From: Clostridium sp. 1001271B_151109_B4
GTDB taxonomy: Bacteria; Bacillota; Clostridia; Clostridiales; Clostridiaceae
NCBI RefSeq assembly: GCF_015670405.1
Contig: NZ_JADPBQ010000002.1
Location: forward strand, 169,890 to 233,889
Length of the DNA: 64,000 bases
Direction: 5' to 3'
The notes below the pieces were generated by a model that saw only the letters and a list, made by a program, of their open reading frames with translations, did not search any database and was not told the DNA's origin. This document shows, in pieces, positions 28,266-37,154 of this stretch; positions within the stretch are counted from its first letter, which is position 1, and the number at the start of each line of letters is the position of its first letter. The translations under genes and the position numbers were made by a program.

Positions 28266-29468
28266 TTATATATTAGCTTTTTCACACTTAGCATATTTTA
28301 TTTTTTCAATAAGAGCTGGTAGTATTTCATATATATCACCAACAATTCCATAATGAGCTACCTTAAAAATTGGTGCTTTTTCATCTGTATTTATAGCAAA
28401 TATATAATCTGAATTATTCATTCCTGCTGTAAATTGAACTGCACCTGAAACACCACATGTAATAATTAATTTTGGCCTTACTGTTCTTCCACTTAATCCA
28501 ACTTGTCTTTTTGCATCAACCCAACCTGCTTCTATCAATGGTCTTGTACTTGCTAGCTCTCCATTTAAAACTTGAGCTAGCTCTCTTACCATAGATAAAT
28601 CCTTTTCACTTTTTACTCCTCTTCCTGCAACAACTAAAACATCAGCTTCACTTATTTCCTTTTCTTTAGATTTTGGAACTACCTCTAAAACATTAATATT
28701 AGAATTTAACTTTTCTCTTCTAAGAGATAATTTAACTACTTCCCCGCTTTCATTTTCGCTTCTCTCTGGTGCTGACATAACATTATATCTAACTGTGGCA
28801 AGCTGTGGCCTTGAATTAGGCGTAACTATTTGAGCCATAATATTTCCACCAAAAGCTGGTCTTATTTGAACTAAATCTGTATTTTCTTTTATATCCAAAA
28901 TTGTACAATCCGCTGTAAGCCCTGTTTTAAATCTAGCTGATACTCTTGGAGCTAGTGACCTTCCTACTGTAGTAGCACCAACTAATAATACAGAAGGTTT
29001 AACTTTATTTATAAAATCTTCTATTGCTGAAGTATATGGCTCAATTCTAAAAAATTTCAATTCATGATCATCATATAAAAATACTTTATCTACACCATAA
29101 TGTAATAGCTCATGAACATTTTCCTCAATTTTTTCTCCCATAGCTATACAATACACTTCTTGATTTACCTTATCTGCAAGCTCCCTTGCCTTTCCAATAA
29201 GTTCAAGTGTTACTGGATGAATTTCTCCATCTACATGATCCACATAAACAGCTATTCCGTTCCAAAGACTCTTGTCAATTTCTACTCTTTCATCTTCAAT
29301 AAATGTAACAGCACCTTCTGGTCCTTTTCTAACGCACAATTTACACATTTTACATCCACTATTTATATCTAATTTATCATCTTTTATTTCAAGTGCTCCA
29401 AAAGGACATATCTTAACTAACTCTTCTTTATTTATAACTTTATCTTGATTTATTACTAATCTTCCCAT
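28266..29468 (-). CDS. etfA: Electron transfer flavoprotein alpha with N-terminal ferredoxin domain
   Basis: EtfA pairs with EtfB to carry electrons from the dehydrogenase. The first about 65 residues form a ferredoxin-like insert with cysteines in ICPFGAL and CKMCKLC, enough for one [4Fe-4S] cluster. The alpha ETF domain follows (about 70-260), then the FAD-binding domain (SGRTVRPKLIITCGVSGAVQ and FAINTDEKAPIFKVAHYGIVGD). An Fe-S domain on EtfA is the mark of bifurcating/confurcating lactate and related complexes such as LctC. It is 15 nt from the dehydrogenase gene and 12 nt from etfB. Confidence 0.93.
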   Translation of the reverse strand: MGRLVINQDKVINKEELVKICPFGALEIKDDKLDINSGCKMCKLCVRKGPEGAVTFIEDERVEIDKSLWNGIAVYVDHVDGEIHPVTLELIGKARELADKVNQEVYCIAMGEKIEENVHELLHYGVDKVFLYDDHELKFFRIEPYTSAIEDFINKVKPSVLLVGATTVGRSLAPRVSARFKTGLTADCTILDIKENTDLVQIRPAFGGNIMAQIVTPNSRPQLATVRYNVMSAPERSENESGEVVKLSLRREKLNSNINVLEVVPKSKEKEISEADVLVVAGRGVKSEKDLSMVRELAQVLNGELASTRPLIEAGWVDAKRQVGLSGRTVRPKLIITCGVSGAVQFTAGMNNSDYIFAINTDEKAPIFKVAHYGIVGDIYEILPALIEKIKYAKCEKANI

Positions 29469-29480
29469 TTCCTAGCCCCC

Positions 29481-30269
29481 TTAAATAAACTTTAATTCTT
29501 TTAATGTACTTTCAAACTTCTCAGCTATTCCTTCACTGCTTCCTTCCCAAATTTCTCTCTTATCATTAACCTTTGGAGGAAAAATTCTTTCAACTTGTGT
29601 AGCTGAACCATTTAATCCATAATTATTTTCACTTTGATCTTTAAAATCACTTAAACTCATTACTTTAATATCTCTATCTTTTGTTGCTACTTTTTTCTTA
29701 TAAGAAGGTAATCTTGGTTCAAATATTCCCTTTTCTACAGTAATTAAGGCTGGTAATTTAATATCTACTAACTCAATAGTATTTGGCATGTCCATTTCAA
29801 CTACTATTGATTTATCTTTCACTTCTACAATTTTTCTAACATTTGCAACATGAGGTATATCTAAATACTCTGCTATTTCAGGTCCAACTTGTGCTGTATC
29901 TCCATCAGTGGTTTGCTTTCCACAAATTATTAAATCAAAATCCCCCATACTTTCTACACCTTGAGATAATGTATAGGAAGTTGCTAAAACATCAGCACCA
30001 GCAAATTTTCTATCTGATAATAAGACCCCTTTATCTACTCCCATTGAATAAGCTTCTCTAATAATTTCTTTTGCTTGTGGAGGTCCCATAGTAATTACAC
30101 TTATTTCTCCGCCCTTATCTTCAGAAATTTTGAAAGCTGTTTCTAATGCATATAAATCATATGGATTCATTTTAGAATCAACACCATCTCTTTTTAATAC
30201 CCCTGTAACTGGATCAACTTCAACTTTTGATGTTCCAGGCACTTGCTTTATACATACTAAAATATTCAT
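29481..30269 (-). CDS. etfB: Electron transfer flavoprotein beta
   Basis: EtfB (262 residues) has MNILVCIKQVPGTSKVEVD at the N-terminus, KMNPYDLYALETAFKI, and the nucleotide loop LIICGKQTTDGDTAQVGPEIAEYL. LPALITVEKGIFEPRLPS is the family C-terminal block. In confurcating ETFs this subunit binds NAD(H) and the bifurcating FAD. It has its own candidate GntR operator 51 nt upstream of the start, so the etfB-etfA-dehydrogenase part may also start from an internal promoter. Confidence 0.94.
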   Translation of the reverse strand: MNILVCIKQVPGTSKVEVDPVTGVLKRDGVDSKMNPYDLYALETAFKISEDKGGEISVITMGPPQAKEIIREAYSMGVDKGVLLSDRKFAGADVLATSYTLSQGVESMGDFDLIICGKQTTDGDTAQVGPEIAEYLDIPHVANVRKIVEVKDKSIVVEMDMPNTIELVDIKLPALITVEKGIFEPRLPSYKKKVATKDRDIKVMSLSDFKDQSENNYGLNGSATQVERIFPPKVNDKREIWEGSSEGIAEKFESTLKELKFI

Positions 30270-30319
30270 AACTTCTCCTCCTATAATTAAAAAATTCTCA
30301 TAACCTTTATTTATTAATT

Positions 30320-30338
30320 AAATTGGTATTACCAATTT
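30320..30338. promoter_or_regulatory. Candidate GntR operator, copy 1 (upstream of etfB)
   Basis: AAATTGGTATTACCAATTT is a perfect palindrome with 9-bp arms around a central T. The identical 19 bp recur at 31584-31602. The TTGGT-N3-ACCAA core matches operators of FadR-type GntR lactate/pyruvate regulators. Confidence 0.8.
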
Positions 30339-30444
30339 TAAAGGCATAATATACTAATAAATAATTATAAATATCAAATTCTAAGTTTTTGAATTAAGTT
30401 ATCATAAAATGACTTAAATAAAACATATAAAAATTTCTTATCTT

Positions 30445-31146
30445 TTATAATATCATTCCTAAAATGCTAAAGCATAATGGAGCAATTACAACTGTCATAA
30501 GTCCTGCAATTCCTATTGAAAGCGAACTCATGGCTCCTTCAGTTTCTCCTATTTCTAATGCCTTAGAAGTTCCTACAGCATGAGATGCAGTTCCTATTCC
30601 AATACCGATTGCAACAGGATTAGTTATTCTAAAAATTTTACATACAATAGGTGCAATAATAGCTCCTGTTATACCTGTAATTATAATTGCTAATACAGTT
30701 ACTCCAGTTACGCCTCCAAGACTATTAGATATTTCAATTCCTATTGGTGTAGTTACAGACTTAGGCAATAATGAAATAATAATATTATTATCTAATCCAA
30801 ATACTTTTGATAATAATATTATTGATATTACACTCACAAAACACCCTACTGTTATACCAATAATTATAGGAATAAAATTTTTCTTAAGTAATGATAATTG
30901 CTTATAAAGTGGTACTGCTAATATTACTGTAGCTGGACCTAAAAACATATTAATAAATTGCCCACCTTGATTATATGTTTCAAAATCAATATTAAATATC
31001 TTTAGTAAGGCTATTACTATGACTATAGCAACTAATAATGGATTAAATATTGGTAGCTTTGTTTTTTCATAAATTATTTGGCCAATCTCATAAGCAACTA
31101 AGGAAATAAAAATTCCAAAAAACATATTAGAAGTTAAAAAATCCAT
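30445..31146 (-). CDS. lrgB: LrgB-family membrane protein
   Basis: LrgB/CidB/PftB proteins pair with LrgA-type partners. The B. subtilis pair PftAB transports pyruvate. This 233-residue protein has about seven hydrophobic segments and family motifs, including LLPKSVTTPIGIEISNSLGG near residue 130 and IGIGTASHAVGTSKALEIGE near 190. The frame reaches an ATG at 31164 inside lrgA. The ATG at 31146, which follows AAAGGA by 9 nt and the lrgA stop by 1 nt, is the likely start. Co-transcription with lactate dehydrogenase genes suggests lactate or pyruvate transport. Confidence 0.88.
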   Translation of the reverse strand: MDFLTSNMFFGIFISLVAYEIGQIIYEKTKLPIFNPLLVAIVIVIALLKIFNIDFETYNQGGQFINMFLGPATVILAVPLYKQLSLLKKNFIPIIIGITVGCFVSVISIILLSKVFGLDNNIIISLLPKSVTTPIGIEISNSLGGVTGVTVLAIIITGITGAIIAPIVCKIFRITNPVAIGIGIGTASHAVGTSKALEIGETEGAMSSLSIGIAGLMTVVIAPLCFSILGMIL

Positions 31147-31147
31147 A

Positions 31148-31555
31148 CTATTCAATCCTTTCAAATGAAACTTTTGTTTTTTTATCTTTGCTACTTAGCT
31201 TTTTACTATACATAGCTTCAACCTTTTTTATAACATATTGAACCGTTAATGCCGTAGAAGACATTACTATAAAAGTTGTTATTAAAACTATAAATAATAT
31301 TTGTGCTGCATAGCTGCTTATTATACCAAAAGAATTCATGAGACCAACGCCTGCTGGAATAAATAAAAATGCTAGATTATCCAATAATGATTTTGCTGCA
31401 ACTTCTATTTTTTCCAATTTAATAATTCCAGTAACTAAAAAAAGAAATAAAAAAATCATACCCATAATATTTCCTGGAATAGGTAATGATAAAACTTTAG
31501 AAACGCCTTCCCCTAAGAAATAAACGCATAAAACTATAATCCATTGTTTAAGAAT
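31148..31555 (-). CDS. lrgA: LrgA-family membrane protein with apparent ATT start
   Basis: LrgA/CidA proteins are small, holin-like partners of LrgB. The first in-frame ATG (31465) would give 105 residues beginning inside the family. The frame remains open upstream and encodes the conserved N-terminus: QWIIVLCVYFLGEGVSK, then VLSLPIPGNIMGM. No ATG, GTG or TTG occurs in that extension before the TAG at 31562-31564. The ATT at 31555 lies 9 nt after AAAGGGG and gives 135 residues, normal for the family. A non-canonical ATT start is therefore inferred; truncation is the alternative. Confidence 0.75.
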   Translation of the reverse strand: MLKQWIIVLCVYFLGEGVSKVLSLPIPGNIMGMIFLFLFLVTGIIKLEKIEVAAKSLLDNLAFLFIPAGVGLMNSFGIISSYAAQILFIVLITTFIVMSSTALTVQYVIKKVEAMYSKKLSSKDKKTKVSFERIE

Positions 31556-31583
31556 ATCAATCTACCCCTTTCCCATTTTCCTT

Positions 31584-31602
31584 AAATTGGTATTACCAAT
31601 TT
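31584..31602. promoter_or_regulatory. Candidate GntR operator, copy 2 (upstream of lrgA)
   Basis: The same AAATTGGTATTACCAATTT lies 13 nt upstream of the lrgA Shine-Dalgarno, where a bound repressor would block the operon promoter. It is identical to the copy before etfB. Confidence 0.82.
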
Positions 31603-31731
31603 ATCTTTATTATAGATCTATCAAAAACAAATGTAAATAATTGTTATTATATTAACAGTAAACATTTCCCATGTAAAATTAAAAAGAATATTGCAAATAA
31701 ACATATTTACAATATTCTTTCCTTAAATAAT

Positions 31732-32436
31732 TTAATATTCATTATAATTTTCGTAAGCAACTTTTATTATATTAAAATGCTTTTTCATAGCTCTTATAGC
31801 CCTATCTTCACTTCTTTCTTCTAAAGAAGAAACAATTTCCTTATGGATTTTTAAAAGAATTTCCCTGTTATTCTCTTCACAAAGAATAATCTTTCTAGAA
31901 TCTTTAATAAATTTATCCATAAGTTGAGATATCACTTCAAGAATGTTAATAATTAATGGATTTTTTGATGATTTTACTATTATATCATGAAATTTAATAT
32001 CTAATAATAAACTCTTTTCCTCATCATGATTTTTATACATTTCATTTACTATTTCATGTAGTAAATTAATATTATCCTTAGATATTAATTTAGTTGCAAC
32101 TCTACAACACTCTATTTCTAACGTTTCTCTTAGTTCATGGATATCCCCTGTAGAATATTCCTGTATCATAAACATCATTGATAGTGGTTCAAAAAGTGAA
32201 TTACCAAAGCTATCTGCTATATAATTGCCTGAACCTCTTTTACTTTCAACTAACCCAATAATATCTAAAATTCTAATAGCTTCTCTTATTGAAGTTCTTG
32301 AAACCTCTAATCTATCTGCCATTTCTCGCTCTGAAGGTAATCTATCTCCATTTTTCAACTCACCACTAAGTATTTTTTCTTTAATATATTTTATTACTTT
32401 TGTATAAACCTTTGTACCTTTAACTTCTTCACTCAT
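31732..32436 (-). CDS. GntR-family regulator, FadR/LldR subfamily
   Basis: The N-terminal winged helix has GDRLPSEREMADRLEVSRTS and IREAIRILDIIGLVESKRGSG. The C-terminal all-alpha FCD domain (about residues 90-230) shows ELRETLEIECCRVATKL and FHDIIVKSSKNPLI, with the conserved Asp/His residues that bind metal and an organic acid in LldR-type sensors. The frame extends to an ATG at 32454; the ATG at 32436, behind GAGGATAAAT, is preferred. It lies upstream of the lactate operon, whose two 19-bp palindromes are its probable targets. Confidence 0.9.
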   Translation of the reverse strand: MSEEVKGTKVYTKVIKYIKEKILSGELKNGDRLPSEREMADRLEVSRTSIREAIRILDIIGLVESKRGSGNYIADSFGNSLFEPLSMMFMIQEYSTGDIHELRETLEIECCRVATKLISKDNINLLHEIVNEMYKNHDEEKSLLLDIKFHDIIVKSSKNPLIINILEVISQLMDKFIKDSRKIILCEENNREILLKIHKEIVSSLEERSEDRAIRAMKKHFNIIKVAYENYNEY

Positions 32437-32539
32437 ATTTATCCTCAATCTCATATTAATATTTATATTTTATTAAATATTATACATTATTTCTCATTAA
32501 TTCGAAATTTTAGATTTATATATTTATATTATTAAGTGA

Positions 32540-33334
32540 TTAAATTTCTACTGCTATAGGTTTTCTATTTTCAAATACATATATATTCTTAAATCCAATA
32601 TTTTTTAAAACTTCAATACTTTCTCTAATTCCAGCACCAACATCTTCACTTTTGTGAGCATCAGATCCCACAGTAATAATAGTTCCGCCTAACTCATAAT
32701 ATAGCTTTAAAATATCTACTGATGGCATAGTTTCATTTACTGCTGATCTTAATGTTGAAGTATTTACTTCAATACCTTTTCCACTTTTAATTATGTTAAT
32801 TAATGCTTCTTTAATCATATCAATATATTCATTAAAATCATAATTACCATGAGTATTAAAAGCGTATCTTTTCATCAAATCTAAATGAGCTACTACATCA
32901 ATATATGGTGATGTACACACCTTATTTACTTCTTTAAAATATCTGCTATAACTTTCTTCTTTTGTATTCTTACTCATATATGTATTAAGTCCTACATTAT
33001 AATCAAAATTATGAATAGACCCTAATATAAAATCAAAAGGAATATATTCTATTGCTTCTTTAAGCATCTCCTCATTTTCATGTGGCTCACATATTTCTAT
33101 TCCTACTTTAATTCTTAATTTACCTTTATATTTTTCTTTACATACGCTTATTTCTTCACTATATTTCTTTAAATTTAAAAAGCCATGGCTCTTTATTCCT
33201 TCCTTAACCGAAAAATGTTCTGTGAAGCAAATTTCGTCAATTTCATTTTCAATTGCAGCCTCACAAACTGATTCTATAGTTGCATTGCTGTCAAATGAAT
33301 TATTAGAATGTAAATGGTAATCTACTAAGTACAT
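32540..33334 (-). CDS. hisK: Histidinol-phosphatase, PHP family
   Basis: PHP-type histidinol-phosphatases hydrolyse L-histidinol phosphate in histidine synthesis. The metal motifs are DYHLHSNNSFDS at the N-terminus, EICFTEHFS near residue 37, GSIHNFD near 105, VVAHLDLMKRY near 150 and VGSDAHKSEDVG near 222. Length (264) fits. No other his gene is nearby, so the physiological substrate is less certain than the fold. It is preceded by AAGGAG and has no operon partner. Confidence 0.88.
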   Translation of the reverse strand: MYLVDYHLHSNNSFDSNATIESVCEAAIENEIDEICFTEHFSVKEGIKSHGFLNLKKYSEEISVCKEKYKGKLRIKVGIEICEPHENEEMLKEAIEYIPFDFILGSIHNFDYNVGLNTYMSKNTKEESYSRYFKEVNKVCTSPYIDVVAHLDLMKRYAFNTHGNYDFNEYIDMIKEALINIIKSGKGIEVNTSTLRSAVNETMPSVDILKLYYELGGTIITVGSDAHKSEDVGAGIRESIEVLKNIGFKNIYVFENRKPIAVEI

Positions 33335-33440
33335 ATAATTCTCCTTGTATACTATAAATTTTACTATGTCCTATTAAGTATAGCACAAATTAAAATCTCC
33401 TGTACATTTGGAAATATTTCCTAAGAAATATAAAAATAAA

Positions 33441-33495
33441 AAGCTAGTACACCTCTCTATATAAAATAATATTGTATTTTAAACTGTACTAACTT
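33441..33495 (-). terminator. Intrinsic terminator downstream of the 96-residue gene
   Basis: AAGTTAGTACA pairs with TGTACTAGCTT across a long loop and is followed on the minus strand by TTTTATTTTTATATTT. Confidence 0.65.
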
Positions 33496-33546
33496 TCTAT
33501 AAACTTATTGTAAGTAGTTAAATTATCAAAATAATCCCTTAAACTT

Positions 33547-33837
33547 TTACAAACCTTGAATTTCCTTTTGGATTAACTTAAGATCATCATAAATACCATT
33601 ATAATCTCTAATATTAAATATCCCAAACCCATCTAAATCATCTTTAAATATATATCCTATTTCACTTAAACTATATTCTATAATATTCCCATTATTAAAT
33701 TTAAAGAATATTGTGTCCCCACATTCATTAGCCGTAACTTCTTCTAATGTATTTTCTTTTTTCGTACTATTTTTAACTTCATTAATTAAATTAATAGCTT
33801 TTATTGATTGCTGTACTAATTTTTCTTTTCTACCCAT
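33547..33837 (-). CDS. Hypothetical small soluble protein
   Basis: I do not recognise this 96-residue protein. From MGRKEKLVQQSIKAINLINEV an amphipathic helix leads into a beta-rich part (DTIFFKFNNGNIIEYSLSEIGYIF). It ends in a charged helix (DDLKLIQKEIQGL). The frame extends 28 codons further upstream, but the GGGGG at 33845-33849 sits 7 nt before the ATG at 33837. I therefore chose that start. It has its own terminator and no operon partner. Confidence 0.65.
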   Translation of the reverse strand: MGRKEKLVQQSIKAINLINEVKNSTKKENTLEEVTANECGDTIFFKFNNGNIIEYSLSEIGYIFKDDLDGFGIFNIRDYNGIYDDLKLIQKEIQGL

Positions 33838-34306
33838 ATTCATCCCCCTAGAACTTACTTCAAAATTGTTTACAACCTTATTATATAGCTTATTTGGACA
33901 TTCCTTTGTCGAAATATGCATATAATTATCTAGTAATTTAATCCATATTCCCCATTATACTAAATATTTTTATTATCTTTAAAATTATTTTCTAAAAAAA
34001 TATTAATTAAATTTATATACTAACTTAAAGGTTATATTTACATGTTTTCTTATATTTTTACTTCGTATTTTTTTATTTTCTACAACAAAAAAGATAGTAA
34101 TTTGCTTGTCCAAATTACTATCTTTTTAACCCTTTATACCTTTTATACCTAATTGAAAATTTATCCTTATACCATAGAAATTATAAAAATTATTTACCCT
34201 CTAATTTTTATCTTTGAAAATATTATACCCTTATATTTATGAGCACTAATATGTTAATAATAAAATTAAATAAATTTATTTAATACTAATTATTGGTGTG
34301 TCATTT
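33838..34306. other. Intergenic stretch with a bidirectional terminator
   Basis: An AT-rich region of about 470 bp. The only clear element is the symmetrical hairpin at 34090-34125, which ends the small gene at 34307-34417. I see no additional gene. Confidence 0.5.
34090..34125. terminator. Bidirectional terminator-like hairpin
   Basis: A perfect 15-bp stem (AAAGATAGTAATTTG/CAAATTACTATCTTT, 6-nt loop) has A/T runs on both sides. Confidence 0.8.
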
Positions 34307-34417
34307 CTAGTATCCTAATTCATCCTCATATTCTTTAAGAATTTTTTCCTTTTCATCTTTATTTAATTCTTCATTAACTTCCTCATTTTTTTCTACAACT
34401 CTTAAATCCTCTCTCAT
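34307..34417 (-). CDS. Small highly charged protein (36 residues)
   Basis: An ATG at 34417 follows GGGAGGG at 6-7 nt and opens 36 codons: MREDLRVVEKNEEVNEELN, then KDEKEKILKEYEDELGY. Seventeen residues are acidic and the whole chain could form one helix. The strong ribosome-binding site, codon use like its neighbours and the downstream terminator support a real gene. I do not recognise it. Confidence 0.6.
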   Translation of the reverse strand: MREDLRVVEKNEEVNEELNKDEKEKILKEYEDELGY

Positions 34418-34597
34418 TTTTAACCCTCCCATAATTTTGTATACGTTTTCTCTCTACAAGTTTATTATATCATACTTTTCTCACATTTCTATATATTTTT
34501 AAAAATTTTCCCTAAAAAAGAAATTTATTTTCTATTTTAGGGAATACTATTAATTTTTATATTAATTTAATAAGATAAATATGATTATAATTAACAC

Positions 34598-35818
34598 TTA
34601 GATAGTTTTTCCTTCTATTTCATTAATGCACTTTCCCTTCTTATACCAAATAGGTAAGTTACATATATATTCTTTTATAATGTTTACTCCAACCTCTTTA
34701 CCCTCTTCTTCAACAATCATATTTCTAACTTCATTAAGAACATTATCTAAACTATCTTCTTGAATTATATAATATAATTGATTTAAGAAATCATCTATCT
34801 CTTCATTGTCAAGCTCAAAGCAATTTGTAAAACTTGTGATAAATTCTTTACCACATTTACAGTTTCTTAGCCAATTATCTTTTCCAAATGCTAATAACTC
34901 CTTTTCTGAATACTCTTTATACTCAATCGATTTACTTTCACTTTTAATCTTTTCATATAATTTTTTATAATATTTAATATTGCAGTTAAAAACATATCCA
35001 TCTTTTATTACATATGACGTACTATAATTACTACCTGAGTTAACAATATCGTAAACTTCTCTAAAGTCCATATTACTAAACCCAAATTTATTTAATTTAT
35101 TTACCACATCATTTATAGTTAATACTCCATAAACATTTGCCATTCCAGAAACCAAAGTTATAATCTTAGAATTGTTTTTAATTTTTAATCTAAAATTAAA
35201 ATCATTTAAATTAGATAATAAGTCCCTTACGATAGAAGGCATTAATAATACCGCTTTTTTTTCTTCATTTTTTGATGGATATAAAATGCCTATAGCCATA
35301 AAACCTTCAACAAACTTTACATATTTATGATCAATATTATTTAAAATTATAATTCCATCATTTTTTGAAAAGTACTTAAATGCCTTTAATGCACTGTCAT
35401 CAAAAAGATAAATTTTTTCTAACACTTTTTCTTTATAACTATTAATTAAGTTAAATATTAATTTATCTTTATTGTACCTATAAGTTTTACCAAAGTTTAA
35501 CCTTTCTGCTATACTTTCTATATCACTTTTAGGCATAGATTTTAATATTTCTTCTATATCATTAGTAAATTTTGTACTATTAAATCTTTTATCTAGCTTT
35601 GCCATCTTATGTTTCATCATATCATCAATCATATTTTCCATTGTATTTAACATATTTTGAATTTCTTCATCACACTTCTCATAATTAACTTTATTTCTAT
35701 AATCTCCTAAATTTATTTTATTATAATTTTCTTTATAACAATCTTCACACATCCACTGTCCTGAATTAACGTCTAAATAGCTTGCAACCTTACCGCATAT
35801 ATTACATTTTGGAACCAT
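34598..35818 (-). CDS. Hypothetical protein with N-terminal zinc ribbon
   Basis: This 406-residue soluble protein starts with a zinc ribbon (CNICGKVASYLD then MCEDCYKEN, residues 5-29). An acidic coiled segment follows (about 45-75), then a SAP/Rho-N-like helical stretch (MPKSDIESIAERLNFGKTY, about 95-135). A long alpha/beta body follows, with a further cysteine cluster in NCKCGKEF (near 317). The zinc ribbon is clear; the rest matches no family I can name with confidence. It is probably monocistronic and starts behind GAGAGAG. Confidence 0.7.
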   Translation of the reverse strand: MVPKCNICGKVASYLDVNSGQWMCEDCYKENYNKINLGDYRNKVNYEKCDEEIQNMLNTMENMIDDMMKHKMAKLDKRFNSTKFTNDIEEILKSMPKSDIESIAERLNFGKTYRYNKDKLIFNLINSYKEKVLEKIYLFDDSALKAFKYFSKNDGIIILNNIDHKYVKFVEGFMAIGILYPSKNEEKKAVLLMPSIVRDLLSNLNDFNFRLKIKNNSKIITLVSGMANVYGVLTINDVVNKLNKFGFSNMDFREVYDIVNSGSNYSTSYVIKDGYVFNCNIKYYKKLYEKIKSESKSIEYKEYSEKELLAFGKDNWLRNCKCGKEFITSFTNCFELDNEEIDDFLNQLYYIIQEDSLDNVLNEVRNMIVEEEGKEVGVNIIKEYICNLPIWYKKGKCINEIEGKTI

Positions 35819-35938
35819 TAATACTCTCTCCTCTTCTGCAATTCCTTAAACTTATTTTCTTTTCACTTTTATTAAGTTTTACCAATATTTTTACTTTTTA
35901 TAACATTACTTAACACTTTTTATAAAAACATAATATAT

Positions 35939-35968
35939 TTGACCCTATTGTAAAATTTATGATAAACT
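35939..35968 (+). promoter_or_regulatory. Candidate vegetative promoter of the PTS IIC gene
   Basis: TTGACC at 35939 and GATAAA about 16-17 nt downstream form a plausible sigma-A promoter. A palindromic ACACGTGT lies just after it and could be an operator. Confidence 0.4.
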
Positions 35969-36023
35969 TAATTTATGTAAACACGTGTATATACACCGAT
36001 TTATTAAAAGGGGGATTAACAAA

Positions 36024-37091
36024 ATGCAAAAATTTAAGAATTATTTACATCACATATTTATAGATGGCTTAAGTGGAATGGCATTAGGCTTGTTTTCAAC
36101 ACTAATAATAGGCACAATTCTTCAGCAAATAGGAAATCTTATTTCTGGGAATTTAGGTTTAACTATATTTTTAATAGGTAAAATAGCCGCTTCTGTAACT
36201 TGTGCAGGAATAGGTGTTGGGGTTGCTTATAAATTTAAAGAAACTCCTTTAGTAGTAATTTCTGCTGCAGTGTCCGGTATGGTAGGTGGATTTGCAACAA
36301 AATTACTTGCAGGAAATATAATGACTGATACTGGTATTATAACTTTAGCTGGACCTGGTGAACCTTTAGGTGCATTTATTGCAGCTTTAGTTGGAATAGA
36401 AATTGGACATCTTATTGCTGGTAAAACAAAAATAGATATAATTATTACTCCTCTTGTTTGTATAGGGGTTGGATCTACAGTTGGATTACTTTTAAGTCCT
36501 CCAATTTCAGAGTTTATGACCTGGCTTGGAACAATAATTATGTTTGCAATGGAACAACAACCTTTCATAATGGGAATTCTTGTTTCTGTAATTATGGGTA
36601 TATTATTGACTTTACCAATAAGTTCTGCTGCAATTGGTGTAATATTAAATTTAGATGGAATTACAGCAGGAGCTGCTGTTGTTGGTTGTTGTTGTCAAAT
36701 GGTTGGATTTGCTGTAGCAAGCTATAGAGAAAATAAATTTGGTGGATTGCTTGCACAAGGTGTTGGAACATCTATGCTTCAAATTCCTAATATATTAAAA
36801 AAACCAGTTATTTGGCTTCCTGCAATAATTTCTAGTGCTATCCTTGGTCCTATTTCATCAACTTTCTTAAAAATGACCAATAATGCAACTGGATCTGGAA
36901 TGGGATCTGCTGGTTTTGTAGGACAAATCATGGCTTATCAAACTATGATTCAAACCACTTCATCAAAAATAGTATTATTACAAATTATAGTTATGCACTT
37001 TGCACTTCCTGCTCTTCTTACATTTATAATTTCTGAATTTATGCGTAAGAAGCAATGGATTAAACATGGTGATATGGCATTAAATTTATAA
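36024..37091 (+). CDS. Stand-alone PTS IIC-type membrane protein (EIIC_2 family)
   Basis: The 355-residue protein has eight or nine hydrophobic segments rich in Gly, Ala and Ile. It has the pattern of the PTS_EIIC_2 family (GKIAASVTCAGIGVGVAYKF, LAGPGEPLGAFIAALVGIEIG, ISSAAIGVILNLDGITAGAA). No IIA, IIB or sugar gene is nearby, and members of this family often occur alone, so phosphotransfer is unproven. The frame begins 13 codons earlier, but the ATG at 36024 is 8 nt from AGGGGG. It is divergent from the zinc-ribbon gene. Confidence 0.8.
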   Translation: MQKFKNYLHHIFIDGLSGMALGLFSTLIIGTILQQIGNLISGNLGLTIFLIGKIAASVTCAGIGVGVAYKFKETPLVVISAAVSGMVGGFATKLLAGNIMTDTGIITLAGPGEPLGAFIAALVGIEIGHLIAGKTKIDIIITPLVCIGVGSTVGLLLSPPISEFMTWLGTIIMFAMEQQPFIMGILVSVIMGILLTLPISSAAIGVILNLDGITAGAAVVGCCCQMVGFAVASYRENKFGGLLAQGVGTSMLQIPNILKKPVIWLPAIISSAILGPISSTFLKMTNNATGSGMGSAGFVGQIMAYQTMIQTTSSKIVLLQIIVMHFALPALLTFIISEFMRKKQWIKHGDMALNL

Positions 37092-37095
37092 AAAA

Positions 37096-37139
37096 CTACC
37101 TCTAGAAACAATCTAAATATTAGATTATTCTAGAGGCAG
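37096..37139. terminator. Bidirectional terminator between the PTS IIC gene and larC
   Basis: CTACCTCTAGAA pairs with TTCTAGAGGCAG, with a second inner stem AATCTAA/TTAGATT. T-rich tails lie on both sides, so it can end both convergent transcripts. Confidence 0.85.
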
Positions 37140-37154
37140 AGTTATTTTATAAAA

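Noticed and set aside
36227..36568. Minus-strand frame inside the PTS IIC gene
   Set aside because: It is an antisense shadow of a clearly coding plus-strand membrane protein.
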